Part shown: piece by piece, positions 1 to 7,565 of the stretch
Position numbering within the stretch: the first letter of the stretch is position 1
How the letters are laid out: each line of letters begins with the position of its first letter
Assembly (NCBI GenBank): GCA_015493475.1
Contig: WGDC01000071.1
Span: 1 to 64,000 of the forward strand
DNA from: Deltaproteobacteria bacterium
GTDB taxonomy: Bacteria > Desulfobacterota > Dissulfuribacteria > Dissulfuribacterales > QOAL01
Direction of reading: 5' to 3'
Length of the DNA: 64,000 nucleotides
The notes under the pieces: model-generated
Seen by the model: the letters and a program-made list of their open reading frames with translations, nothing else
Database searches by the model: none
Told to the model about the DNA's origin: nothing
Made by a program: the position numbers and the translations under genes

Positions 1-914
1 CAGCCCATGACTGCAAGCTTGATAGGCTTGGAAATATTCCTTGCCCTCTTCTCCACCTCTTCAGCAATAGAGAAGAGATCTATCTCGCACCTTCCACAAG
101 TGGGACACGAAATGATCTCCGGCCCCCTCTGGCGAAGCTTTACCGCCTTGAGTATCTCGTAGGCCACGTGTATCTCCTCCACTGGATCCCGGGTAAGGGA
201 TACGCGCATGGTATCCCCGATGCCTTCCATCAAGAGGAATCCAAGGGCAACGGAACTTTTGACGGTTCCGGCAACGAGGCCGCCTGCCTCTGTAACCCCT
301 ATGTGAAGCGGAAAATCCGTTTTCTTTGAAAGCAGCCTGTAGGCCTTCACCGTTGACAGGACATCAGAGGACTTTATGGAAATCTTTATCTCATCAAACC
401 CCATGCCTGTAACGAGGTCTATGTTTCTAAGAGCGCTTTCCACTAGGGCCTCGGGCACAGGATGTCCATACTTTGCTCTAATGTCCTTTTCAAGGGAACC
501 AGAATTAACGCCTATCCTTATAGGCACTGAATACTCCCTTGCCTTGTCAACCACCTTCTTGAGTTTTTTAAGCCCACCGATGTTGCCTGGATTTATCCTT
601 ATACCCATAGCCCCAGACTCCATTGAGGCAACAGCGAGCCGCCAGTCAAAATGTATATCTGCAATGAGCGGTATGGATATTGCTTTTACTATATCTGATA
701 TGGCCTGTGCCGCCTCCATGTCTAAAACGGCGACCCGGATAATCTCGCATCCGACCTGTTCCAGTCTTTGTATCTGGCGTACGGTTGCGTGAACGTCCCT
801 GGTATCAGTATTGCACATGGACTGGACAACAACCGGATTGTCTCCGCCTATTGCTACATTACCGACATGGATAGTCCTGGTAGGTCTTTTCTGTGGATTA
901 TTTGGCTTTTCCAT
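1..914 (-). CDS. ispG: 4-hydroxy-3-methylbut-2-enyl diphosphate synthase (partial, C-terminus beyond window)
   Basis: Penultimate enzyme of the MEP isoprenoid pathway, a [4Fe-4S] protein that reduces ME-cPP to HMBPP in the cytoplasm. About 304 residues are visible from the ATG at 914. The N-terminal TIM barrel shows GcpE blocks such as VQSMCNTDTRD, ADIHFDWRLA, IRINPGNIG and GVNSGSLE. A cysteine cluster CPTCGRC lies near residue 269, matching the first two cluster ligands of the E. coli enzyme; the third Cys and the catalytic Glu lie outside the window. No other ATG is in frame upstream. The gene is divergent from the 1073 gene across about 160 bp. Family assignment is secure; only the 3' end is missing. 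Confidence 0.97.
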   Translation of the reverse strand, partial: MEKPNNPQKRPTRTIHVGNVAIGGDNPVVVQSMCNTDTRDVHATVRQIQRLEQVGCEIIRVAVLDMEAAQAISDIVKAISIPLIADIHFDWRLAVASMESGAMGIRINPGNIGGLKKLKKVVDKAREYSVPIRIGVNSGSLEKDIRAKYGHPVPEALVESALRNIDLVTGMGFDEIKISIKSSDVLSTVKAYRLLSKKTDFPLHIGVTEAGGLVAGTVKSSVALGFLLMEGIGDTMRVSLTRDPVEEIHVAYEILKAVKLRQRGPEIISCPTCGRCEIDLFSIAEEVEKRARNISKPIKLAVMG

Positions 915-1023
915 GGATGCATGATAATTACACAGAAAAAATAGGGCAAGTACTTAGAACATTGAAGATGGCGTTAAGAAGGGAACTTATTTCCCTGCCA
1001 TGGGCAAAAAATGCCAATATTTA

Positions 1024-1051
1024 TTGACATAATGATAAAAATGAATATACG
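1024..1051 (+). promoter_or_regulatory. Sigma-70-like promoter for the 1073-1896 pair
   Basis: A perfect -35 TTGACA (1024-1029) is followed after 16 nt by TATACG (1046-1051). The strong SD AGGAGG (1061-1066) and the ATG at 1073 follow immediately, so the leader would be short. Seen by eye only. Confidence 0.55.
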
Positions 1052-1072
1052 ATTACGAACAGGAGGCTGGCT

Positions 1073-1513
1073 ATGAAAGTTGATAATCCTTACGGCGCAC
1101 TAATAAACAGTGTTGCTTCCGGTAACTCCAAGACAGGAAAAAACAAAGAGTCTCTATCAAGTTTTTCAGAAATTCTTGAAAACACAAAAAGTGACAAGCA
1201 CCGTGTCGCAGGCGCAACTTCCTCCCTTGACTCCATAGCATCCCAGGTAAATTTGAGCACCGTACAGAGAAATGCCATTTCTAGAGGGGAGGCTACCCTG
1301 ACCCTGCTCAACCACCTTGCCGGCCTTCTTGAAAAGTCCTCCGGTTCTACATCAATAGAGTCTGTAGCCAGTGCACTGGATTCCAGTTCAAACGAGCTCA
1401 TGGCTATGAAGAACAAGCTTCACTCAGGAGATCCCCTGAGGAAAACCCTCGACCAAATCGCCATATTATCCGTAGTGGAAAAAATCAAGATAACGCGGGG
1501 AGACTATAGCTAA
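1073..1513 (+). CDS. Small hypothetical protein co-transcribed with a CheY-like receiver
   Basis: A 146-residue soluble protein of unknown function. It has no signal peptide or membrane segment. The N-terminal ~60 residues are Ser/Lys/Asn rich and probably flexible (includes SLSSFSEILEN); the C-terminal ~80 residues are predicted helical with Leu heptad-like spacing (LLNHLAGLLE, LRKTLDQIAILSVVEKI). It starts at an ATG 7 nt after AGGAGG and ends 2 nt before the receiver gene, so the two are surely co-translated. The mix of a disordered N-terminus and short helical C-terminus is reminiscent of flagellar or secretion accessory proteins, but I recognise no family and make no functional call. Confidence 0.7.
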   Translation: MKVDNPYGALINSVASGNSKTGKNKESLSSFSEILENTKSDKHRVAGATSSLDSIASQVNLSTVQRNAISRGEATLTLLNHLAGLLEKSSGSTSIESVASALDSSSNELMAMKNKLHSGDPLRKTLDQIAILSVVEKIKITRGDYS

Positions 1514-1515
1514 TC

Positions 1516-1896
1516 ATGTCCAAAGACAAGGCTACTGAAGTAAAAAGGGTAGTTCTGGTAGTAGAAGATGACGACGAGGTAAGAAGCATGCTTAAAGACT
1601 ATCTCACCTTTCTTGGGTACGAAACGGTGACAGCTGCCGATGGCCTTGAAGGCCTGAATTGCATCAAGGAACGCCCATACGATCTTGTGATTACGGATAT
1701 AGCCATGCCTTACGTGAGCGGCATCGGCATCATCTCGATACTTAAGAGGGAACATCCCGAGATTCCCGTAATAGCCATAACAGGCTATGGGTACCACGCA
1801 GAAGAGCTTGCCCAGGAAAAAAATGCCGACTACATCATGGGAAAGCCCTTTGACGTCCAGAAACTCAAAGAGGCGGTGGAAAAACTCATAGCCTGA
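1516..1896 (+). CDS. Single-domain response regulator (CheY-like receiver)
   Basis: A 126-residue stand-alone receiver domain without output domain. Acidic pocket residues are in VVEDDDEV, the phosphoacceptor Asp is in LVITDIAMP, the switch Thr is in AITGYG and the conserved Lys is in MGKPFD. Its length equals one REC domain. It sits 2 nt behind the unknown 1073 gene and shares its promoter, so the unknown protein may be its target or partner (inference). The cognate kinase cannot be named; several orphan histidine kinases lie at 11-15.5 kb. Confidence 0.93.
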   Translation: MSKDKATEVKRVVLVVEDDDEVRSMLKDYLTFLGYETVTAADGLEGLNCIKERPYDLVITDIAMPYVSGIGIISILKREHPEIPVIAITGYGYHAEELAQEKNADYIMGKPFDVQKLKEAVEKLIA

Positions 1897-1950
1897 CCCT
1901 CCAGGATTTCGTTTTCACCATGGCCTATCACGGCCAAGAAATAGTGAACC

Positions 1951-3360
1951 CTATATCAGGAATGATTCCTTAAGTCTTGGAACGTGCACTTCTGTCCTCG
2001 GGAGGGCTTTCCTCACTGTGGAGGCAAGGTTGCTTTGGGACCTTGGCTCGCCGTGGACTATAAACAGTTTTTTGGGCCGCGCCTTTTTCACATAATTAAT
2101 AAGGGTTGTCCGATCTGCATGAGCGGAAAACCCGTTAATAGTATATACCCTCGCCCTTACGGCTATTGGTTCGCCGAATATCTTTACCTCCTCGGCCCCT
2201 TCCACTATCTTCCTGCCAAGCGTGCCCTCGGCCTGATAACCTACTATTATCAACGTGGTATTCTCCTTCCAGAGCAGATGCTTGAGATGATGCTTAATCC
2301 TGCCTCCTGTCATCATACCGCTGCCTGCAAGGACTATCTTTGGGCCATGAACATTGTGAATGGCCTTTGACTCCTCCGGGGTCTCGGTAAAATATAGGCT
2401 GGGAAACTCAAAGGGCGAGGGCCCTTTCCTGCCCTTGCCAAAGTTATCATGATTGCAGTACCCGCAGTGTTTCTCATATATTCTTGTGAGGTTGATGGCA
2501 AGTGGACTGTTCAGGAACACAGGAACCCTGTTTGAAAGTCTGCCCGTCCTCTTCATCCTTCCAATGTGATAGAGTATCTCCTGTGCCCTTTCAAGTGCAA
2601 AAGTAGGAATGAGCACGGCGCCTTTCTTCTTCACAGTGGTGGTAATGGCCTCTTCAAGCTCCCCGACAGACGATTCGTAGGACCTGTGATCCCTGTCTCC
2701 GTACGTGGACTCCATAACGAGAACGTCCACGTCCTTCTCCGGAGGGGCAGGATCGCTGACAAGGGGACGGCCGCCGTCCCCAAGGTCGCCTGTATATAGG
2801 AGTTTCCTCTTTTTGCCTTTACTGTCCCTGTAATCTATTACGATCTGGGAAGAGCCCAAGACATGGCCTGCGTCGTTAAGGTGAAAGGAAAGGCCTATGC
2901 CAGGGCCAATCTGTGTCCTTTTCCCGTATGGCACTGCCGGTCCAAAAAGCTCAAGGCTGTAATAAACGTCCTCAAGCGAAAAAAGCGGCTCCTTGACCTT
3001 GATTCCCGCCCGGGTCAACCTCCTTTTTTTCCACACGAACTCTTCCTTGAGTACGTGGGCTGCATCCATGAGAATCAGGAGGGAAATGTCAACGGTCGGC
3101 GGCGTGCAGTAAATATTGCCAGTAAATCCCCCCTTTTGGAGCAAGGGCACCCTGCCGCAATGATCAAGATGACCATGGCTGAGGATCATCCCCTCAAGGG
3201 CTGAAGGCCTGAAGCCAAAACCTGTATAGTTGAGCCTTTCTATTGCCCAGGGGCCTTGAAACTGTCCGGCATCAAGTAAAAATCTCCGTTTACCGAACTG
3301 GAGCATGTGACATGAGCCCGTAACTGTCTGTGCTGCACCAAAAAATTGAATCTTCGCCAC
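1951..3360 (-). CDS. Metallo-beta-lactamase / beta-CASP RNase
   Basis: A cytoplasmic zinc-dependent nuclease of the CPSF73-like beta-CASP group, expected to process or degrade RNA. The 469-residue protein starts at GTG 3360, preceded by GGGAGG 5 nt upstream; a longer reading to 3513 adds about 50 residues with no family similarity, so I reject it. Motifs: FFGAAQTVTGSCH at the N-terminus, the zinc motif HGHLDHCGR, AGHVLGSS, VMESTYGDRDH at the start of the beta-CASP insert, the Gly-rich AGSGMMTGGR motif, FSAHADR and the C-terminal VHGEP. Length agrees with the bacterial family (about 450-470 aa). It is convergent with the CheY gene and divergent from the thi operon. Confidence 0.94.
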   Translation of the reverse strand: MAKIQFFGAAQTVTGSCHMLQFGKRRFLLDAGQFQGPWAIERLNYTGFGFRPSALEGMILSHGHLDHCGRVPLLQKGGFTGNIYCTPPTVDISLLILMDAAHVLKEEFVWKKRRLTRAGIKVKEPLFSLEDVYYSLELFGPAVPYGKRTQIGPGIGLSFHLNDAGHVLGSSQIVIDYRDSKGKKRKLLYTGDLGDGGRPLVSDPAPPEKDVDVLVMESTYGDRDHRSYESSVGELEEAITTTVKKKGAVLIPTFALERAQEILYHIGRMKRTGRLSNRVPVFLNSPLAINLTRIYEKHCGYCNHDNFGKGRKGPSPFEFPSLYFTETPEESKAIHNVHGPKIVLAGSGMMTGGRIKHHLKHLLWKENTTLIIVGYQAEGTLGRKIVEGAEEVKIFGEPIAVRARVYTINGFSAHADRTTLINYVKKARPKKLFIVHGEPRSQSNLASTVRKALPRTEVHVPRLKESFLI

Positions 3361-3571
3361 TTTATCCTCCCGGAAGGTATTTGAAACAGCTTTACTGCAG
3401 CAATATTTTTTTTTCAATACATAGCATGAATGGACGCAAATAAAAAGGCGCCATGGATGTGCTTGGAACCTTTGTAAAAGCCCTTTCCCGTGGGCAGGAC
3501 CGGGGAAAAACACCGCGTATTTGGGCAGTCGCCCAGGAGGAAACCGGGTTCAAGAAATCTCCAACTTATTA

Positions 3572-3598
3572 TTGACTAAAGCCAGTTATTATTATACT
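3572..3598 (+). promoter_or_regulatory. Candidate promoter for the TPP riboswitch/thiC transcript
   Basis: TTGACT (3572-3577) and TATACT (3593-3598) are separated by 15 nt, slightly short for sigma-70, and lie about 25 nt before the riboswitch aptamer. The position fits well; the spacing is the weak point. Confidence 0.4.
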
Positions 3599-3621
3599 TG
3601 TGGATAGGTATCATAAAAAAT

Positions 3622-3718
3622 TCGCGTTGGGGGAGCCTGGGTGAACCGGGCTGAGAGGCCGGCTAGACTGCCTGCGACCCTTGAACCTGATCTGGGTAAT
3701 ACCAGCGTAGGGAAACGA
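3622..3718 (+). promoter_or_regulatory. TPP riboswitch (THI element)
   Basis: All conserved parts of the thiamine pyrophosphate aptamer are present in order: GGGGGAGC, GGGCTGAGAGGCC, ACCCTTGAACCTGATC, TGGGTAATACCAGC and GTAGGGAA, the last closing helix P1. It binds TPP and, with the intrinsic terminator at 3743-3773, would shut off thiC-thi4 transcription when thiamine is plentiful. Confidence 0.96.
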
Positions 3719-3742
3719 TCTGAAACCTAACAAGATCGCTAC

Positions 3743-3773
3743 AGGCCGTTCCTTCGCTGGACGGCCTTTTTAT
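3743..3773 (+). terminator. Intrinsic terminator / riboswitch attenuator upstream of thiC
   Basis: Inverted repeat AGGCCGT ... ACGGCCT (3743-3749 and 3761-3767) followed by a T-rich run. It lies between the TPP aptamer and the thiC start, the classical layout of a transcription-attenuating riboswitch. Confidence 0.85.
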
Positions 3774-3801
3774 TTGAGTCCATTTACCTTTGGAGGAATC
3801 A

Positions 3802-5079
3802 ATGTCTCAAACTTTGCTTCAGGAACTGAGAAACGGACAAGTGCCGGACAGGCTGAAAGACCTGGCCAGAAAGGAAAACATTGACATTCCGGTTCTCATA
3901 AAAAACCTTCTCGAAGGAACTGCTGTAGTCCTTGGATACAGGACGGGACGAGGAACCATGGTTGTCGGGAAAGGCGTAACTACAAAGGTGAACGCCAACA
4001 TCGGGGCAAGCACCCTCACCTCGTCTGTGGAACACGAGCAAGAAAAGCTCCGGGCTGCCCTCCGCGCAAGGACCGACGCGGTCATGGACCTGTCTCTTGC
4101 CGACAATATTGTGGAAATAAGAAAGGCAATTCTCTCGGAATCCACTGTCCCCGTGGGCACCGTTCCCATCTATGAGGCCGCTACAATGGCCAGAATCAAA
4201 AGGGGGGCTGTCATAAGGATAGATGTGGGCGAGTTTTTTGAATGCATTGAAAGGCAGATGAAGGAGGGCGTAGATTTCGTCACGGTACACTGTGGCGTGG
4301 TCAGGGACCTCATAGGAAAATTCCCGCCAGAGTACCGGCTTGAGGGAATAGTCTCAAGGGGCGGTGCTATCACTGCCGCCTATATCAGAAACACCGGCAG
4401 GGAAAATCCCCTCTACCAGTACTACGACAGGCTTGTCGAGCTAGCGGAAAAACATGACTGCGTGCTCAGTCTCGGCGACGGCATGAGGCCAGGGGCCCTA
4501 TTTGACGCCTCTGACAGCCTCGAGATTGGTGAACAGGTCATTCTCGGCAAACTTCAAAGGCGTGCCTTTGATAAAGGTGTCATGGTCATGATAGAAGGCC
4601 CTGGCCACGTACCCCTGCACCTCGTTGAAAAATCCGTTAAACGCATCAAGAGGCTCACCCACAATGCCCCACTGTATCTCCTTGGCCCGATTGTAACGGA
4701 TATCGCCCCAGGCTACGACCACATCACATCCGCCATTGGGGCCGGAGTGGCCGGGATGTCAGGCGCGGATTTCATTTGCTACGTGACACCATCAGAACAC
4801 CTTGGCCTTCCTACCGGACAAGACGTGTTTGACGGCGTCATTGCAGCGAGAATAGCCGCCCATGCATCAGACATAGCCAAGAATATCCCCGGGGCAATAG
4901 CGTGGGACAACGAGCTGTCAAGGGCTAGAAAGGCCCTTGACTGGGATAAACAAATTGACATGTCCATCGATCCGGAAACTGCAAGGAGAATCAGGAGGGA
5001 ACGTTCTGGCGAGGGTGCCTGCACCATGTGCGGCGAATACTGCGTGTTCTTAGTACTCAAGGATCAAAAAGACAAGTAA
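3802..5079 (+). CDS. thiC: Phosphomethylpyrimidine synthase (HMP-P synthase), radical SAM
   Basis: Rearranges 5-aminoimidazole ribotide into the pyrimidine moiety of thiamine. The protein is 425 aa, the short ThiC form without the long N-terminal extension of E. coli ThiC. The ATG at 3802 sits behind GGAGG at 3792; the in-frame TTG at 3790 overlaps that SD and is rejected. Family blocks: NIGAST, VPIYEA, DFVTVHCG, SLGDGMRPGA, MIEGPGHVP, GPIVTDIAPGYDHI and the C-terminal cluster motif CTMCGEYC. That motif reads CX2CX3C, one residue shorter than CX2CX4C of E. coli. First gene of the TPP-controlled operon, with thi4 24 nt downstream. Confidence 0.97.
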   Translation: MSQTLLQELRNGQVPDRLKDLARKENIDIPVLIKNLLEGTAVVLGYRTGRGTMVVGKGVTTKVNANIGASTLTSSVEHEQEKLRAALRARTDAVMDLSLADNIVEIRKAILSESTVPVGTVPIYEAATMARIKRGAVIRIDVGEFFECIERQMKEGVDFVTVHCGVVRDLIGKFPPEYRLEGIVSRGGAITAAYIRNTGRENPLYQYYDRLVELAEKHDCVLSLGDGMRPGALFDASDSLEIGEQVILGKLQRRAFDKGVMVMIEGPGHVPLHLVEKSVKRIKRLTHNAPLYLLGPIVTDIAPGYDHITSAIGAGVAGMSGADFICYVTPSEHLGLPTGQDVFDGVIAARIAAHASDIAKNIPGAIAWDNELSRARKALDWDKQIDMSIDPETARRIRRERSGEGACTMCGEYCVFLVLKDQKDK

Positions 5080-5102
5080 CTATCAGTACAGGGAGTATGG
5101 AA

Positions 5103-5876
5103 ATGAGAGAAATAGACATAACAAGGGGAATAGTTGAAAATCACGTTGAAAGCCTATACAGGTCACTTGAAAGCGATGTAGTAATCGTAGGAGCGGGGCC
5201 AAGCGGCCTGGTCGCCGCTGGCTACCTAGCCGAGAAGGGTTTCAACATAACCATCCTGGAAAAACGCCTTGCCCCTGGAGGTGGAATCTGGGGAGGAGGC
5301 ATGGGATACAAGTACGTGATCATACAAAAAGAGGCTAAGGATGTTCTCGAAGACTTTGGCATTCCGAGCCGCCCATACCAGGACAGCTACTACTGCGTTG
5401 ATTCCATAAGCTTTGCCTCCGGGCTGATATTTGGGGCTACCAAAAGAGGGGTGAACATATTTAATATTACCGAGTGTGAGGACCTGCTGGTCAGAAACGG
5501 ACGCGTTGCCGGGGTGGTGGTAAATAGCAGTCTCACCGGGATAGCTCACCTACCTGTTGATCCCTTAACCCTTGAGGCAAGGGCGGTAGTGGATGCAACG
5601 GGTCATGAACATGACGTTGTAAGAACCTTTTCCGAAAAGAACGATGTAACCCTGAACACCCCTACCGGCAAACCTGTGGGAGAAAGATCCATGTTTGCGG
5701 AGACAGCAGAAAAGGCGGTGGTTACAAACACCAAAGAGGTCTATCCAGGACTCTTCGTGTGCGGCATGTCAACTGCCGCCGTCTATGGCGGCTTTCGCAT
5801 GGGGCCTATATTCGGTGGAATGCTCCTTTCGGGGAAAAAACTTTCTGGGCTACTCGAGGAATGCTGTTCAGGATGA
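5103..5876 (+). CDS. thi4: Thiazole synthase, Thi4 family (probably sulfide-dependent type)
   Basis: Makes the thiazole half of thiamine from an NAD-derived ADP-ribose moiety, glycine and sulfur. The 257-residue protein has the FAD/NAD-type N-terminus DVVIVGAGPSGL (about residues 25-36), LAPGGGIWGGGMG, DATGHEHDV and the C-terminal GMSTAAVYGGFRMGPIFGGM. In yeast Thi4 a cysteine about 8 residues after the GH motif donates its sulfur suicidally. Here no cysteine occurs between GHEHDVVRTF and FVCGMS, so the enzyme probably uses free sulfide with iron, as described for archaeal homologues (inference). Start: GGGAG at 5091 suits the ATG at 5103 (7 nt) better than the ATG at 5097. It replaces thiG/thiS/thiH, none of which is seen here. 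Confidence 0.93.
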   Translation: MREIDITRGIVENHVESLYRSLESDVVIVGAGPSGLVAAGYLAEKGFNITILEKRLAPGGGIWGGGMGYKYVIIQKEAKDVLEDFGIPSRPYQDSYYCVDSISFASGLIFGATKRGVNIFNITECEDLLVRNGRVAGVVVNSSLTGIAHLPVDPLTLEARAVVDATGHEHDVVRTFSEKNDVTLNTPTGKPVGERSMFAETAEKAVVTNTKEVYPGLFVCGMSTAAVYGGFRMGPIFGGMLLSGKKLSGLLEECCSG

Positions 5877-5901
5877 AGCAGATATCACAAAGGAGCAAAT
5901 A

Positions 5902-5930
5902 AAAAGGGAGCATCAGCTCCCTTTTCCTTA
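5902..5930 (+). terminator. Rho-independent terminator after thi4 (possibly bidirectional)
   Basis: Stem AAAAGGGAGC / GCTCCCTTTT with a 4-nt loop, flanked by A-rich and T-rich runs on the two sides. It lies between thi4 and the oppositely oriented tRNA genes, so it can end transcription from both directions. Confidence 0.8.
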
Positions 5931-5937
5931 TTTAAAA

Positions 5938-6015
5938 TGGCGTCCCCGACCGGATTTGAACCGGTGTTGCCGGCGTGAAAGGCCGGTGTCCTGGACCGGG
6001 CTAGACGACGGGGAC
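5938..6015 (-). tRNA. tRNA-Glu (anticodon TTC), CCA encoded
   Basis: Minus-strand cloverleaf: acceptor GTCCCCG pairs with CGGGGAC, anticodon loop CTTTCAC gives anticodon TTC, T arm contains GGTTCAAATCC, and CCA is encoded at 5940-5938. It lies 1 nt from tRNA-Lys, which precedes it in the direction of transcription, so both are probably cut from one precursor. Confidence 0.95.
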
Positions 6016-6016
6016 G

Positions 6017-6092
6017 TGGTGGGCCGTGCTGGACTCGAACCAGCGACTCTCTGCTTAAAAGGCAGATACTCTACCGACTGAGTTAACGGCCC
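6017..6092 (-). tRNA. tRNA-Lys (anticodon TTT), CCA encoded
   Basis: Minus-strand cloverleaf: acceptor GGGCCGT pairs with ACGGCCC, D loop TCAGTCGGTAGAG, anticodon loop CTTTTAA with anticodon TTT, T arm GGTTCGAGTCC, and CCA encoded at 6019-6017. First gene of the two-tRNA unit. Confidence 0.95.
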
Positions 6093-6130
6093 TCGTATGC
6101 CGGGCCCGTTTTGTAACGGTAGGTGGCAAT

Positions 6131-6158
6131 GGTTATCATAACAAAATTGCTTTGTCAA
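6131..6158 (-). promoter_or_regulatory. Possible promoter for the tRNA-Lys/tRNA-Glu unit
   Basis: On the minus strand a perfect TTGACA (6158-6153) lies about 60 nt before tRNA-Lys. The -10 is ambiguous: TGATAA at 14 nt or ATAACC at 16 nt. The rest of the 6093-6364 gap shows no gene. Confidence 0.35.
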
Positions 6159-6364
6159 GAACGGGCAAAAGACATTCATGTATTTATTACAACCCGCCTG
6201 CCATGCCTATCGTAACAAGGTTCAGCACATAACATGGTGTCTGTACTGAAAGGTTCTGAATAAGGTGATGCAGCGGGGAAAACCTGCAAGAAAACCGCGA
6301 GAACACCAAACCGCAGAAGGCATTACGGCGCATGACAGGGTGAAAATATAACTTTACGGGTTTC

Positions 6365-7561
6365 TTACGGTATAACGGCAAGATCCTGTTCTCCAAGTGT
6401 CAGCCTGACGCATCCGTCTTCTTCGAGAAGGTATGTATCTTCAAGTCCCACCACCCCGAATTCCGGGAGTATTATCTTTGGCTCAAGAGCAAAGACCATC
6501 CCGGGCTCAAGCACCATCTTGTTTCCCCTCGAGAAAAAGGGAAATTCGTCGAGTTCTATTCCAAGGCCATGCCCAACAAAGGGTACTCGGGACTTACCCT
6601 GTCCCATGAAGTTGTCAGACATGCCCGCCTTGGCCATAAAATCCCGCGCCATGCCGTATATCTCACCGGCAACCGCGCCGGGCTCGATCCTTGACTCAAG
6701 TAGGGTGATAAGCTCCTTGACAAGCCGGAAGGCATCAAGGACGGCCCCCGGAGGGTCACCAACAAAAAATGGTCTCGTTATGTCGCAACAGTAGCCCTGG
6801 TACCAGCCCCCCAGGTCAACGCTTACAACCTCTTTGTCACGAATCTTCTTGAAAGAAGCCCCCATTCCGAAGGCGGGATAAGGCCCCCGGCCGCCAACCG
6901 GCGTATTGGTCCAAGAGGACAGCAGGGCTGACTCACCGGAGACCACCTGATCCATGCCCATTTCCTGATTCCATATACGCATACGCATCAGGCCACAATG
7001 GCCTTGGCGTCTCAGCTCCGCCTCAATAAGGGAAGCCAGCTCGAGCTCTGTCATTCCCCTTTTAACGAATCCCGTAACCTTCTCAAGGGCCAAGTGGGCC
7101 TGACGGCAGGCCTGCATAATGCACTTCTTTTCCTGCTCATCTTTTACACTTCTGAGCAGCCGGACCACAGGAGAGATATCCACGAATTCAGCACCTGGCC
7201 AGACCTTGTGGCTGTAAAATAAAAAGAGGGCCGCAGGCAGCACATCCATCTCCAGACCCACTACACTTCCAGAGCCTACCCCCATATCCCTGACTATCTC
7301 CCTGAAATGGCTGAGACCCTTGAGCGGGTGAACAAGCCCCCTTTTGGCCAAGGGACTTTCCTGTACCGCGCGTTCAAAGCTGCGCCAGACAAGAAAAAGG
7401 GGCTGACCTGATGAGGGAACAAGGAGATGAGCATCCTGGACAGTGCCAGTAAAGTAAAAAAGGTCGGCGTTCTGCCTCAGCAGGACCATATCAATACCAT
7501 CTTCCGCCATTCTGGCCCTGAGCGCGTCTATTCGCCGTATGAACATGTCTTGAGCAGACAA
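6365..7561 (-). CDS. M24 family metallopeptidase (Xaa-Pro aminopeptidase/dipeptidase-like)
   Basis: A cytoplasmic dinuclear-metal peptidase, likely cleaving X-Pro bonds. The N-terminal creatinase-like domain (about residues 10-140) includes RMAEDGIDMVLL and LFYFTGT; the C-terminal pita-bread domain follows. All five metal ligands are visible: Asp in VSVDLGG, Asp in CCDITRP, His in VGHGLGIEL, Glu in ALEPK and Glu in GLEDTYL. The listed start is TTG 7561, 4 nt after the upstream stop; an ATG at 7546 would remove five residues, and neither has a clear SD. It is the last gene of an apparent operon with the transglycosylase and M23 peptidase. Confidence 0.9.
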   Translation of the reverse strand: MSAQDMFIRRIDALRARMAEDGIDMVLLRQNADLFYFTGTVQDAHLLVPSSGQPLFLVWRSFERAVQESPLAKRGLVHPLKGLSHFREIVRDMGVGSGSVVGLEMDVLPAALFLFYSHKVWPGAEFVDISPVVRLLRSVKDEQEKKCIMQACRQAHLALEKVTGFVKRGMTELELASLIEAELRRQGHCGLMRMRIWNQEMGMDQVVSGESALLSSWTNTPVGGRGPYPAFGMGASFKKIRDKEVVSVDLGGWYQGYCCDITRPFFVGDPPGAVLDAFRLVKELITLLESRIEPGAVAGEIYGMARDFMAKAGMSDNFMGQGKSRVPFVGHGLGIELDEFPFFSRGNKMVLEPGMVFALEPKIILPEFGVVGLEDTYLLEEDGCVRLTLGEQDLAVIP

Positions 7562-7565
7562 GGAA

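Noticed and set aside
376-792. Plus-strand ORF of 138 codons inside ispG
   Set aside because: The opposite strand encodes textbook IspG over the same bases; this frame is only a shadow.
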